Shown: one piece after another, positions 1 to 8,742 of the stretch
How positions within the stretch are numbered: position 1 is the stretch's first letter
Layout of the letters: each line of letters begins with the position of its first letter
NCBI RefSeq assembly: GCF_019710745.1
Contig: NZ_JAHKJW010000006.1
Coordinates: 1-64,000 of the forward strand
DNA length: 64,000 bases
Source: Streptomyces beigongshangae
GTDB taxonomy: Bacteria; Actinomycetota; Actinomycetes; Streptomycetales; Streptomycetaceae
Direction of reading: 5' to 3'
The notes under the pieces: generated by a model
The model's input: only the letters and a program-made list of their open reading frames with translations
Databases searched by the model: none
What the model was told of the DNA's origin: nothing
Program-made: the position numbers and the translations under genes

Positions 1-1
1 T

Positions 2-505
2 CCCGCCGCGACCCGCCGCCCGGCCGCCGACGGCCCCGCCGCCCGCCCGGCCGCCGCGGACGTCGTCGTCGACCGGCCCGGCGCGACCGTACGCCTGGCG
101 GGCTGCTGTACGCCCGTACCACCCGATGCGATCACCGGGTTCCCGGTGCGCGGGGGAGTGGTGACCGTGCACCGCGTCGAGTGCGCCGCGGTGGAGCGGA
201 TGAGGAGCGCGGAGCGCACGGAGGCCGAGGTGCGCTGGGGCGACATCAGCGAGTGCCGGGTCACGCTCTTCGCCGAGTCCTTCGGGCGGCCCCACCTGCT
301 GGCCGACCTCACCGAAGCCATCGCCCTGGAGGGCGTCGCCATCGTCTCCGCGACCGTCGAACCCCCCAGCCAGCAGCGGGTACGGCACACCTACACGCTC
401 CAGCTCCCGGACGCCGCGCACCTTCCCGCGCTCATGCGCGCGATGCGCAACGTACCGGGGGTGTTCGACGTGAGCCGCGCCCAGCACCGGTCGACGGCTC
501 CGTAG
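2..505 (+). CDS. rshA: RelA/SpoT homologue (RSH), C-terminal part only
   Basis: The frame is open from the window edge, so only the last 167 residues are present. The sequence around positions 98-180 (RLAGCCTPVPPD...GGVVTVHRVEC) is the conserved-cysteine region of RSH proteins. It is followed by a C-terminal ACT domain (LFAESFGRPHLLADLTEAIA, ending MRNVPGVFDVSR). RSH enzymes make and/or hydrolyse (p)ppGpp, and this regulatory half senses the ribosome or ligands. The catalytic domains lie outside the window, so synthetase and hydrolase competence cannot be judged. The symbol rshA, rather than relA, is inferred from the downstream M1 peptidase-hflX context, which resembles SCO5794-5796. A hairpin lies just after the stop at 507-536. 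Confidence 0.85.
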   Translation, partial: PAATRRPAADGPAARPAAADVVVDRPGATVRLAGCCTPVPPDAITGFPVRGGVVTVHRVECAAVERMRSAERTEAEVRWGDISECRVTLFAESFGRPHLLADLTEAIALEGVAIVSATVEPPSQQRVRHTYTLQLPDAAHLPALMRAMRNVPGVFDVSRAQHRSTAP

Positions 506-506
506 C

Positions 507-536
507 GGGCCCTTCGGGAGGCACACGGAAGGACCC
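507..536 (+). terminator. Candidate terminator after the RSH gene
   Basis: GGGCCCTTC (507-515) can pair with GAAGGACCC (528-536) across a 12-nt loop with one mismatch. It starts immediately after the TAG stop. There is no U-tract, as is usual in Streptomyces. Confidence 0.35.
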
Positions 537-598
537 GTTCGGGTGGATCCGTCGCGAGCCGTCGTCGTCGGCCGGGCGGGCGCTGATAGCCGTGGTCC

Positions 599-2200
599 AT
601 GCTGCGCACCCGCACGACCCCCCGCACCGGGGCATCGGACCCGGAAGCTTCCCGAAAGCTCCCGGCAACCGCCCGCCGCCTCCCGGCACCCCCCCGTCGA
701 CTGCCGACGGCCTCCCGCCGGCTCCGGACGGCGCTCGTCGCCTCCGCCGCCTCCGTCTGCCTCATCGCCGCGAGCGCCCCGGCACCGGTGCCGCTGGGCG
801 TCGGCGACCGGCTCTTCCCGCATCTGGGCAACCCCGGGTACGACGTCACGGCGTACGACCTGGCCTTCGCCTACTCCGGCAGCAACAGCGAGCCGCTGCC
901 GGCCGTCACCGTCATCGAGGCCCGCACCACGGCGGACTGGCTGGAGCGGTTCAACCTCGACCACTCGCACGGGACCGTGCGGTCCGTCGAGGTCGACGGC
1001 GACCCCGCGGAGTTCCGGAGCGCCGGCGAGGACCTGGTCGTCACCCCCGCGAAACCGCTGCCCTTCGGCGCCCGGATGCGGGTCACCGTCCGGCACGACA
1101 GCGATCCGGTCTCCACGAAGGACCAGCAGAGCGGCTGGGTGCGGACCGCGGACGGGCTCGCGATGGCCAACCAGGCGGACGCCGCGCACCGCGTCTTCCC
1201 CGGCAACGACCACCCCTCGGACAAGGCGATGTTCACCATCCGGGTCACCGCTCCCGACGGCTACACGGCCGTCGCCAACGGGCTCCCCGCGGGGACGACC
1301 CGCCACGCCGCGGGCACCACCTGGACGTACCGCACCGAGCACCCCATGGCCACCGAGCTCGCCCAGGTCTCCATCGGCCGCTCCGCCGTGCTGCGCCGGA
1401 CCGGCCCCGGCGGCCTCCCCGTACGCGACGTCGTGCCGGCCAAGGACCGCCGGCGACTGGAACCGTGGCTCAGGAAGACACCCGCCCAGATCGCCTGGAT
1501 GCGGGAGAAGGTCGGCGCCTACCCCTTCGAGACGTACGGCCTGCTGATCGCCGAGGCGCGGACCGGGTTCGAACTGGAGACACAGACGCTCTCCCTCTTC
1601 GAACGGGAGCTCTTCACCCGGCCCGAGTACCCGAAGTGGTACGTCGAGGCGATCATGGTGCACGAGCTGGCCCACCAGTGGTTCGGCAACAGTGTCTCCC
1701 CGCGCACCTGGTCCGACCTGTGGCTCAACGAGGGACACGCCACCTGGTACGAGGCCCTCTACGCCGAGGAGAAGGCCGGCAAGCCCCTGGAGGCGCGGAT
1801 GAAGGCCGCGTACCGGGCCTCCGACACCTGGCGCAGGGACGGCGGCCCGCCCGCCGTCCCGAAGGAGGCCGAACCCGGTCGGAAGCTCAGCCTCTTCCGC
1901 CCGAACGTCTACGACGGCAGCGCCCTCGTCCTGTACGCGCTGCGCCAGGAGATCGGCCGGACCGCCTTCGAACGGCTGCAGCGCACCTGGGTGAGCACCC
2001 ACCGCGACGGTGTCGCCGGCACCGCGGACTTCGAGCACCTCGCCTCCGGCATCGCGGGCCGCGATCTGCGCGCCTTCTTCCGGGCATGGCTCTACGCGGA
2101 GAAGACCCCGCCCATGCCGGGACACCCCGACTGGCGCAGCGAGGCCCCCGCGGCCCCCGCGGCCCCCGCGGGGAAGACCGCCCGGCGCGCCCTCCGGTGA
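599..2200 (+). CDS. Secreted M1-family zinc metallopeptidase (aminopeptidase N-like)
   Basis: 533 aa. The zinc site HELAH is at residues 355-359, and the third ligand Glu378 in NEGHA follows with the HExxH-X18-E spacing of the M1 (gluzincin) family. The N-terminus is Arg/Pro-rich, then has a hydrophobic stretch at about 44-60 (TALVASAASVCLIAASA). This suggests export, possibly by the Tat route because Arg residues precede it, although no clean twin-Arg motif was confirmed. The mature start, with FPHLGNPGYDVTAYDL, is typical of the N-terminal beta-domain of actinobacterial M1 enzymes. The C-terminus is a short Ala/Pro linker. It probably trims peptides outside the cell or at the wall. It sits alone between the RSH gene and hflX. 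The ATG at 599 is not preceded by a strong Shine-Dalgarno sequence. Confidence 0.88.
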   Translation: MLRTRTTPRTGASDPEASRKLPATARRLPAPPRRLPTASRRLRTALVASAASVCLIAASAPAPVPLGVGDRLFPHLGNPGYDVTAYDLAFAYSGSNSEPLPAVTVIEARTTADWLERFNLDHSHGTVRSVEVDGDPAEFRSAGEDLVVTPAKPLPFGARMRVTVRHDSDPVSTKDQQSGWVRTADGLAMANQADAAHRVFPGNDHPSDKAMFTIRVTAPDGYTAVANGLPAGTTRHAAGTTWTYRTEHPMATELAQVSIGRSAVLRRTGPGGLPVRDVVPAKDRRRLEPWLRKTPAQIAWMREKVGAYPFETYGLLIAEARTGFELETQTLSLFERELFTRPEYPKWYVEAIMVHELAHQWFGNSVSPRTWSDLWLNEGHATWYEALYAEEKAGKPLEARMKAAYRASDTWRRDGGPPAVPKEAEPGRKLSLFRPNVYDGSALVLYALRQEIGRTAFERLQRTWVSTHRDGVAGTADFEHLASGIAGRDLRAFFRAWLYAEKTPPMPGHPDWRSEAPAAPAAPAGKTARRALR

Positions 2201-2382
2201 GCCGCCGGGAATCGGAGTGACGAGACGGGGCGTGCCGTGCGAACATCTTCACGTCGGCGCCGCTTCGGGCCGACGGCACGGCCCCGCGGCCCCGGGCGGG
2301 AATCTCCCGGGCGCCCCGGACGTTGTGACCAGTGACGGACCGCAGGTCCGCCGCCCAGGTATCCCACCGACGTAAGGACCCA

Positions 2383-3876
2383 ATGACCTCCTCTTCTTCC
2401 CCTTCCCAGGACACCCAGAGCCGCGCGCAGAACCACCCCGACGGTCTTCGGGCCGATGCCCTGATGGAAGAGGACGTCGCCTGGAGCCACGAGATCGACG
2501 GAGAGCGGGACGGCGACCAGTTCGACCGCTCCGAGCGTGCGGCCCTGCGCCGCGTCGCGGGCCTCTCCACCGAGCTCGAGGACGTCACCGAGGTCGAGTA
2601 CCGACAGCTGCGCCTGGAGCGCGTGGTGCTCGTCGGCGTGTGGACCTCGGGCACCGCGGGCGACGCGGACAACTCACTGGCCGAGCTGGCCGCCCTCGCG
2701 GAGACCGCGGGAGCGCTCGTGCTCGACGGTGTCATCCAGCGCAGGGACAAGCCCGACGCGGCCACGTACATCGGTTCCGGCAAGGCCAACGAGCTGCGGG
2801 ACATCGTGCTGGAGACCGGCGCGGACACGGTCATCTGCGACGGTGAGCTCTCGCCGGGCCAGCTCATCCACCTCGAGGACGTCGTCAAGGTCAAGGTCAT
2901 CGACCGTACGGCCCTGATCCTCGACATCTTCGCCCAGCACGCCAAGTCCCGTGAGGGCAAGGCGCAGGTCGCCCTCGCGCAGATGCAGTACATGCTGCCG
3001 AGGCTCCGCGGCTGGGGTCAGTCGCTGTCCCGTCAGATGGGCGGCGGCTCGGGCGGCGGCCTCGCCACCCGTGGTCCCGGTGAGACCAAGATCGAGACAG
3101 ACCGGCGCCGTATCCGCGAGAAGATGGCGAAGATGCGCCGGGAGATCGCGGACATGAAGACGGGCCGTGACATCAAGCGCCAGGAGCGCCGCCGCCACAA
3201 GGTGCCCTCGGTCGCGATCGCCGGTTACACCAACGCCGGCAAGTCCTCGCTGCTCAACCGCCTCACGGGCGCGGGCGTGCTCGTAGAGAACTCGCTGTTC
3301 GCGACGCTCGACCCGACCGTGCGCCGGGCCGAGACCCCGAGCGGGCGGCTGTACACGCTGGCGGACACCGTCGGCTTCGTACGGCACCTGCCCCACCACC
3401 TCGTCGAGGCGTTCCGCTCCACCATGGAGGAGGTCGGTGACGCCGACCTGATCCTGCACGTGGTCGACGGTTCGCACCCGGCGCCGGAGGAGCAGCTGGC
3501 CGCCGTGCGCGAGGTCGTCCGGGACGTGGGCGCCACCAAGGTGCCCGAGATCGTGGTGATCAACAAGGCGGACGCGGCGGACCCGCTGGTGCTGCAGCGG
3601 CTGCTGCGGAACGAGAAGCGCTCCATGGCGGTCTCGGCCCGTACGGGTCAGGGCATCGACGAGCTGCTCGCGCTCATCGACGTCGAACTGCCGCACCCCT
3701 CGGTCGAGATCGAGGTGCTCGTGCCGTACACGCTCGGCCGGCTGGTCGCGCGCGCCCACGCCGACGGTGAGGTGCTCTCCGAGGAGCACACCCCGGAGGG
3801 CACCCTGATGAAGGTGCGGGTGCACGAGGAACTGGCGGCGGAGCTGGCTCCGTACGTCCCGGCTCCGGCGGCGTGA
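2383..3876 (+). CDS. hflX: GTPase HflX
   Basis: 497 aa from the ATG at 2383, chosen over an in-frame start at 2332 because AAGGA (2374-2378) sits 4 nt upstream of it. The N-terminal HflX domain is present, with the VGSGKANEL-like segment DAATYIGSGKANELRD and the Gly-rich linker GGGSGGGLATRGPGETKIETDRRRI. It is followed by a Ras-like G domain: G1 GYTNAGKSS (about residues 281-289), G3 DTVGF and G4 NKAD. HflX binds the 50S subunit and splits or rescues stalled and heat-damaged ribosomes. The extended acidic N-terminus (about 60 aa) is common in actinobacterial versions. It is followed by a strong hairpin and converges on the protease gene at 3978-5177. Confidence 0.95.
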   Translation: MTSSSSPSQDTQSRAQNHPDGLRADALMEEDVAWSHEIDGERDGDQFDRSERAALRRVAGLSTELEDVTEVEYRQLRLERVVLVGVWTSGTAGDADNSLAELAALAETAGALVLDGVIQRRDKPDAATYIGSGKANELRDIVLETGADTVICDGELSPGQLIHLEDVVKVKVIDRTALILDIFAQHAKSREGKAQVALAQMQYMLPRLRGWGQSLSRQMGGGSGGGLATRGPGETKIETDRRRIREKMAKMRREIADMKTGRDIKRQERRRHKVPSVAIAGYTNAGKSSLLNRLTGAGVLVENSLFATLDPTVRRAETPSGRLYTLADTVGFVRHLPHHLVEAFRSTMEEVGDADLILHVVDGSHPAPEEQLAAVREVVRDVGATKVPEIVVINKADAADPLVLQRLLRNEKRSMAVSARTGQGIDELLALIDVELPHPSVEIEVLVPYTLGRLVARAHADGEVLSEEHTPEGTLMKVRVHEELAAELAPYVPAPAA

Positions 3877-3903
3877 TCCCCGCGGCTTCCTGAACGGAAC
3901 GAA

Positions 3904-3931
3904 GGCCCGTCCCCGGGACAGGGGGCGGGCC
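3904..3931. terminator. Bidirectional terminator between hflX and the first protease
   Basis: An 11-bp stem pairs 3904-3914 (GGCCCGTCCCC) with 3921-3931 (GGGGGCGGGCC), with one G-T pair and a 6-nt loop GGGACA. It lies 27 nt after the hflX stop and between two convergent genes. Confidence 0.75.
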
Positions 3932-3977
3932 TCCGCCGTGCGCGCGTGCGAACGGGTGCCGTTGGACGGCTGGACGG

Positions 3978-5177
3978 TTACCGGGAGCCGTACTTCTCGC
4001 TCATGTCGTCGTAGACCGCCTGGGCGCCCTCGCCCAGCTGCGGACCCGCGAGCCAGGTGCTGTCGGTCGGGCCGATCGACGTGTTCGAGACCAGCACGGT
4101 CCTGCCGTCGACGGCGCGGAACCAGCCGCCGCCGGACGAACCGCCGGTCATCGTGCACCCGATGCGGTACATCGTCGGCAGGCCCGGGCCGAGCGACAGA
4201 CGGCCCGGCCGGTCGACGCACTTATGCATGATCAGACCGTCGTACGGGGCGGCGGCCGGGTAACCCCAGGCGCCCATCGTGCCCGCGCTCGCGGCGGCGG
4301 GCGTGGAGAAGTCCACGTCCAGCGCGTTGCCGACCGTCTCCTCCAGGGACTTGCCACCGGACTCGGGCTTCACGTGCAGCACCGCGTAGTCGTACGGGGC
4401 CCCCGCGCCGCCCGACTCCGACCCGCTCTCGATCCACTCGTCGGAGGTCGACGCCCAGTCCGCCCAGTACTGGCCGTACGGGGCGATCTCCTGCTGGGTG
4501 GCGTTGCCCAGCTCGGCCTCGGACTTGCCGAGGTCGTTGTAGGCGGGCACGAAGGCGATGTTGCGGTACCAGCCGCCGCCCCCGCCCGCGTGCACGCAGT
4601 GCCCCGCCGTCCACACCAGGTTGGACCTGCCGGGGTTGCGCGGGTCCTTGACGACCGTCCCCGAGCAGACCATCGAGCCCTCGGGCGAATCGAAGAAGAC
4701 CTTCCCGACCGGCGCGGCGTTCTCGTGGTACGGGGTCTTCTCCGGCGTCGCCCTCACGGGGGCGGGCGCCGGGTCGCTGACGCCCTGCTCGGCCGCCGCG
4801 TCCTGCACGGAGATCGTCTTCTTCGGATCGTCGGCGGCCTGCATCCGCTCGGGCTTCCAGAGGCCCTCGATCACCGGGTTGACGAAGTCCTGGGCCTCAG
4901 TGAGCCACTTGTCCCTGTCCCAGTCCTTCCACTCGCCGTCCTTCCAGTCGTCGACGTCGATGCCGTGCTCCTTGAGCCGGTCGGCGATGTCGGCCGGAAT
5001 CCCGAGCCGGTCGGAGCCGGAGCCCGCGGAACCGGCGACGGCCGGCTTGTCGGCGGCCTCGCCGTCGCCCGCGTCACAGGCGGTACCGGTGAGTGCCAGG
5101 GCCGCGGCGAACCCGGTGGCCGCGAGGAGGCGGCGCCGTCCGCGGCTCTTCGCGAAGGACGGGCGTATGGAACGCAT
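3978..5177 (-). CDS. Exported trypsin-like serine protease, paralogue 1
   Basis: 399 aa. It starts with a basic N-terminus and hydrophobic core (RRRLLAATGFAAALALTGTAC) ending at Cys34. This could be a lipoprotein signal, although the residue at -3 is Gly rather than the usual Leu/Val/Ile. The catalytic triad is visible as His193 in TAGHC, Asp263 in YDYAVLHV and Ser348 in GGSSGG. Between the signal and the protease domain is a conserved acidic, Trp-rich region (about 55-125) with DRLKEHGIDVDDWK and WDRDKW, which looks like a propeptide or binding module. The fold resembles glutamyl-endopeptidase/V8-like secreted proteases, but substrate specificity is not readable. The next gene on the same strand (5399-6628) is a close paralogue sharing all these landmarks. 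Confidence 0.85.
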   Translation of the reverse strand: MRSIRPSFAKSRGRRRLLAATGFAAALALTGTACDAGDGEAADKPAVAGSAGSGSDRLGIPADIADRLKEHGIDVDDWKDGEWKDWDRDKWLTEAQDFVNPVIEGLWKPERMQAADDPKKTISVQDAAAEQGVSDPAPAPVRATPEKTPYHENAAPVGKVFFDSPEGSMVCSGTVVKDPRNPGRSNLVWTAGHCVHAGGGGGWYRNIAFVPAYNDLGKSEAELGNATQQEIAPYGQYWADWASTSDEWIESGSESGGAGAPYDYAVLHVKPESGGKSLEETVGNALDVDFSTPAAASAGTMGAWGYPAAAPYDGLIMHKCVDRPGRLSLGPGLPTMYRIGCTMTGGSSGGGWFRAVDGRTVLVSNTSIGPTDSTWLAGPQLGEGAQAVYDDMSEKYGSR

Positions 5178-5398
5178 GAGTTGTTACCCCCGATAGAACG
5201 TGCATTTCTCACAAGCGAGCGGTTGGGCGGGTGAGCGGTCGGGCGGGTGGGTGAGCGCGGGCCGCCGCGACCTCCACTATGCCCGGCGGGCCGGGGACGA
5301 ACGGCGGGCGGGCGGTGAGAGTCTCCGCGCGACCCACCCCGCCGCGGTCCGTTCCCCTGCCACGGTCCGTTCCCCTGCCGCCGTCCGTCCCCGTGCCG

Positions 5399-6628
5399 TC
5401 ACTGCCGTGCCGCGTACTTCTTGCTCACCGCGTCGTAGATCCCCTTGGCGTCCGCGCCCAGGTGCGGGCCCGCCAGCCAGCCCGCCGTCACCGGGCCGAT
5501 CGAGGTGTTGGACACCAGCGCCGGCTTGCCGTCCGAGTCGGTCGCGACCCAGCCGCCGCCCGAGGAACCGCCGGTCATGGTGCAGCCGATGCGGTACATC
5601 GTCGGTTCCGCCTCGGCGACCGAGAGCCGGCCCGGCTTGTCCGCGCACTGGAACATGGTCTCCCCGTCGAACGGCTTCGCCGCCGGGTAACCGGTCGCGG
5701 TGACGTCCCCGACCTGTGACACGGCCGGGGCGTCGAAGTTCACCGGGAGCGCCGACCCCACCGTCTCCTCCAGCGACTTGCCGTCGCCGCCCTTCTCCGG
5801 CGTCACATGGATGACGGCGAAGTCGTACGAGGCACCCTCGCCGCCCGTCGCACCGCCCTGCTCGATCCACTGGTCCGAGGTCTGCGCCCAGTCACCCCAC
5901 CAGACGCCGTACGGAGCGACCTCCTCCTCGGTGGCGCCCTGGATCTCCGTGGCCGACATGGCGCCGTCGTTGTACGAGGGCACGAAGGCGATGTTGCGGT
6001 ACCAGCCGCCCTTCTTGCCCGCGTGCACGCAGTGGCCCGCGGTCCACACGAGGTTGGACCTGCCCGGGTGGGCCGGGTCCTCGACCACGGTCGCGGAGCA
6101 GACCATCGTGCCCTCGGGGGAGTCGAAGAACACCTTGCCCGCCTCGGGCACGTTCTCGTGGTAGCCCGCCGGAACGGCCTTCGCCGCCACGGGCGCCGGC
6201 TCGGGGTCGGTCACCCCCTGGTCGCCCGAGAGGTCGTTCTCGTCGACGCCCTTGCCCTGGTCCGGGTTCTCGGCCTCGCGCATGCGGTCCGGGTCCCACA
6301 GGTCCTTGATGACCGGGTTGATGTAGTCACCGGCCTCGCGCAGCCAGTCGTCCCTGTCCCAGTTCTTCCAGGCACCGCCCTTCCACTGGTCGATGTCGAT
6401 GCCGTGCTCCTTGAGCCGGTCCTTGATGTCGTCCGGGATGTGGATCCTGCCGTCGCCGGCCGCGGTGGCCGACGCCTCGCCGGCCGCTCCGGTGTCCTCA
6501 CCGGAGCCGCAGGCGGTGGCGGTCAGCGCCAGCGCGGTGGCCAGGCCGACCGCGGCGAGCACGGGGGAGGTTCTGCGGCGCGGGCTCCTCCTCCGACGGG
6601 TCGCGAAGAGCGGGCGTATCGGTCGCAT
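5399..6628 (-). CDS. Exported trypsin-like serine protease, paralogue 2
   Basis: 409 aa and a tandem duplicate of the gene at 3978-5177. The signal-like start (VLAAVGLATALALTATACGSGED) again ends at a Cys. The acidic Trp-rich module is conserved (DRLKEHGIDIDQWKGGAWKN then WDRDDW). The triad motifs WTAGHC, YDFAVIHV and TGGSSGG are intact. The two proteins align end to end, and differences concentrate in the linker around EGASATAAGDG and before the protease domain. They are transcribed in the same direction with about 220 nt between them, so each may have its own promoter. The 328-nt gap to the divergent aminotransferase gene must hold this gene's promoter. Confidence 0.85.
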   Translation of the reverse strand: MRPIRPLFATRRRRSPRRRTSPVLAAVGLATALALTATACGSGEDTGAAGEASATAAGDGRIHIPDDIKDRLKEHGIDIDQWKGGAWKNWDRDDWLREAGDYINPVIKDLWDPDRMREAENPDQGKGVDENDLSGDQGVTDPEPAPVAAKAVPAGYHENVPEAGKVFFDSPEGTMVCSATVVEDPAHPGRSNLVWTAGHCVHAGKKGGWYRNIAFVPSYNDGAMSATEIQGATEEEVAPYGVWWGDWAQTSDQWIEQGGATGGEGASYDFAVIHVTPEKGGDGKSLEETVGSALPVNFDAPAVSQVGDVTATGYPAAKPFDGETMFQCADKPGRLSVAEAEPTMYRIGCTMTGGSSGGGWVATDSDGKPALVSNTSIGPVTAGWLAGPHLGADAKGIYDAVSKKYAARQ

Positions 6629-6956
6629 GGTGTGACTCCCCCTGGAGGTGAACGAACAACTCTGTGCCGCCGTCGGGGCCCGTACGGATCCGGGGACCCG
6701 TGCGTGCCCGGCGCGGACCGCGGGTGCTGATCAGCGAGTTCCGCCGAACGGCACCACAGACTATGCCGTCGCTGTGGGGGACTTCCCACGGACCGGCAAC
6801 GGTTCCGTCACGGCAGGGATCTTCGTCCCGCCGTTGCCCCGCGGGGGTCCTCGTCGTTGGTACGTACGGGGGGCGTTCCGGCTGCGTTCATCCCCCTGCC
6901 GTCTCCCGTCGGGCTGACCGGCAACTCGCCTCTGGACAGCGGGAGGACCGACGGAC
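6629..6956. other. Intergenic region between the protease pair and the NIS locus
   Basis: 328 nt between divergent genes. It must hold promoters for both sides. I searched by eye for the streptomycete iron box (TTAGGTTAGGCTCACCTAA-like) and found none. The only clear signal is the Shine-Dalgarno GGGAGGA at 6941-6947 for the aminotransferase. No RNA gene or repeat was recognised. Confidence 0.5.
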
Positions 6957-8585
6957 GTGGCGGTGACGGAGGAGCCCGCGGGGGCGCGCACGCGACAGGG
7001 GAGCGCGAGGGCGTGCACGACGCATGAGGGCGCGGGGGAACACGCGGCTCAGCACGGCGGTGCGGGAGAGCGCACGGCGCAGGAGGGGATCCTGCGGCGG
7101 CAGTCGGCGCGCGAGTCGGCGGCGCGCACCTACGCGCGCGCCCTGCCGATCGTCCCCGTGCGGGCGCGCGGGCTGACGATCGAGGGCGCCGACGGGAGCC
7201 GCTACCTCGACTGCCTCTCCGGCGCGGGCACGCTGGCTCTCGGCCACAACCACCCGGTCGTCCTGGAGGCCGTCCGCAAGGTCCTCGACTCGGGGGCCCC
7301 GCTGCACGTCCTCGACCTGGCCACGCCCGTCAAGGACGCCTTCGTCACCGAGTTGTTCACCACCCTGCCGCCCGGTCTCGCCGACCACGCGCGCGTGCAG
7401 TTCTGCGGCCCCGCCGGTACGGACGCCGTGGAGGCCGCGCTGAACCTGGTGCGCACCGCGACCGGACGCGACGGACTGCTCGCCTTCACCGGCGCCTACC
7501 ACGGGATGACCGCGGGGGCGCTCGCGGCATCCGGGGGCGCGCCCGACGTACGGGTGACGCGCCTGCCCTATCCGCAGGACTACCGCTGCCCGTTCGGGGT
7601 CGGCGGCGAGCGGGGGGCCGAGCTCGCCGCGCGCTGGACCGAGTCCCTCCTCGACGACCCCAGGTCCGGGGTGACGAGCCCCGCGGGCATGATCCTCGAA
7701 CCGGTGCAGGGGGAGGGCGGGGTGATTCCGGCCCGCGACGACTGGATGCGGCGGATGCGGCAGATCACGGCGGCGCGCTCCGTTCCGCTGATCGCCGACG
7801 AGGTCCAGACGGGGGTCGGGCGGACCGGCACCTACTGGGCGGTCGAGCACAGCGGCGTCACGCCCGACGTGATGGTCCTCTCCAAGGCCATCGGCGGCAG
7901 CCTGCCCCTGGCCGTCGTCGTCTACCGCGCCGACCTCGACGTATGGGAACCGGGCGCTCACGCGGGCACGTTCCGCGGCAATCAGCTCGCCATGGCGGCG
8001 GGCGCCGCGACGCTCGCGTACGTCCGCGAGAACGGCCTCGCCGCCCGCGCCGCCGCCCTGGGCGCCCGCATGCTCGACGGGCTCCGGGTGCTCGACGCGG
8101 ACCACGACTGCGTCGGTGAGGTGCGCGGCCGGGGACTGATGATCGGGATCGAGTTCGTGGACCCCGAAGCGCCGTCGGGGCCCTGCGGAGGGCCCCTTCC
8201 CGCGGCGCCCGGACTGGCGGCCGCCGTTCAGCGCGCGTGCCTGCGCCGCGGGCTGATCGTGGAACTGGGCGGCCGGCACTCCAGCGTGGTGCGGCTGCTG
8301 CCACCGCTCACGATCACCGACGAACAGGCGACCGCGGTGCTCGACCGGCTCGCGGACGCGGTGGCGGAGGCCGCGGGAGGGCCCACCGGCCCACGGGCCG
8401 CGGACGCCCGACGACGACCACCGCCCCGGCATCCGGGGGCGTCCGGGCATCCGGGGGCGTCCGGCCACCCCGGAGCGGCCGGGCACGCCGGAGTGGTCGA
8501 ACGCGCCGGAGTGGTCGGCCCTGCCGGAACGGCCGAGCCTGCCGAAGTGGCCGGGCACGCCGGAGCGGCCGGGCCCGCCGGATGA
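6957..8585 (+). CDS. Class III PLP aminotransferase of a siderophore locus (diaminobutyrate-2-oxoglutarate type)
   Basis: 542 aa from GTG 6957, with GGGAGGA at 6941-6947. It is a class III aminotransferase: GHNHP, FTGAYHGMT, LIADEVQTGVGRTG with Asp281, and the PLP-binding Lys310 in VLSKAIGG. GTFRGNQLAMAAG then follows. This architecture matches the diaminobutyrate/EctB-RhbA type aminotransferases that feed diamine production in NIS siderophore pathways; the exact substrate is inferred. The last 51 residues are not part of the fold. They are 8.5 copies of a six-residue repeat (HPGASG, HPGAAG, HAGVVE...) encoded by an 18-bp minisatellite. A separate diamine-forming decarboxylase would be expected but is not in the window. 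Confidence 0.85.
   Translation: MAVTEEPAGARTRQGSARACTTHEGAGEHAAQHGGAGERTAQEGILRRQSARESAARTYARALPIVPVRARGLTIEGADGSRYLDCLSGAGTLALGHNHPVVLEAVRKVLDSGAPLHVLDLATPVKDAFVTELFTTLPPGLADHARVQFCGPAGTDAVEAALNLVRTATGRDGLLAFTGAYHGMTAGALAASGGAPDVRVTRLPYPQDYRCPFGVGGERGAELAARWTESLLDDPRSGVTSPAGMILEPVQGEGGVIPARDDWMRRMRQITAARSVPLIADEVQTGVGRTGTYWAVEHSGVTPDVMVLSKAIGGSLPLAVVVYRADLDVWEPGAHAGTFRGNQLAMAAGAATLAYVRENGLAARAAALGARMLDGLRVLDADHDCVGEVRGRGLMIGIEFVDPEAPSGPCGGPLPAAPGLAAAVQRACLRRGLIVELGGRHSSVVRLLPPLTITDEQATAVLDRLADAVAEAAGGPTGPRAADARRRPPPRHPGASGHPGASGHPGAAGHAGVVERAGVVGPAGTAEPAEVAGHAGAAGPAG
8430..8582 (+). repeat. 18-bp minisatellite coding a hexapeptide tail
   Basis: About 8.5 in-frame units of 18 bp, for example GCATCCGGGGGCGTCCGG twice in succession and then diverging copies ending GCACGCCGGAGCGGCCGG. 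They encode x-(P/A)-G-x-x-(G/E) six-residue repeats at the C-terminus of the aminotransferase. The first two units are identical, consistent with recent slippage. Confidence 0.85.
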
Positions 8586-8742
8586 GGCGGTCGGTGGTCC
8601 GCCCGGCCGGCACCCGGAAGGGCACCGCTCCACCGGGCGAGCAGCCGTACCCGCACGAGCCAGAAAACGCATAACCACCCTCCGCACCGGAACAGCCCCG
8701 GCCCGTCGCTGTACGAGCCCGGACCACCCCCGAGGAACCTCC

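Noticed and set aside
6629..6956. Expected iron box upstream of the NIS locus
   Set aside because: I searched both strands for AGGTTAGGCT-type sequences and found none, so no regulatory site is claimed.
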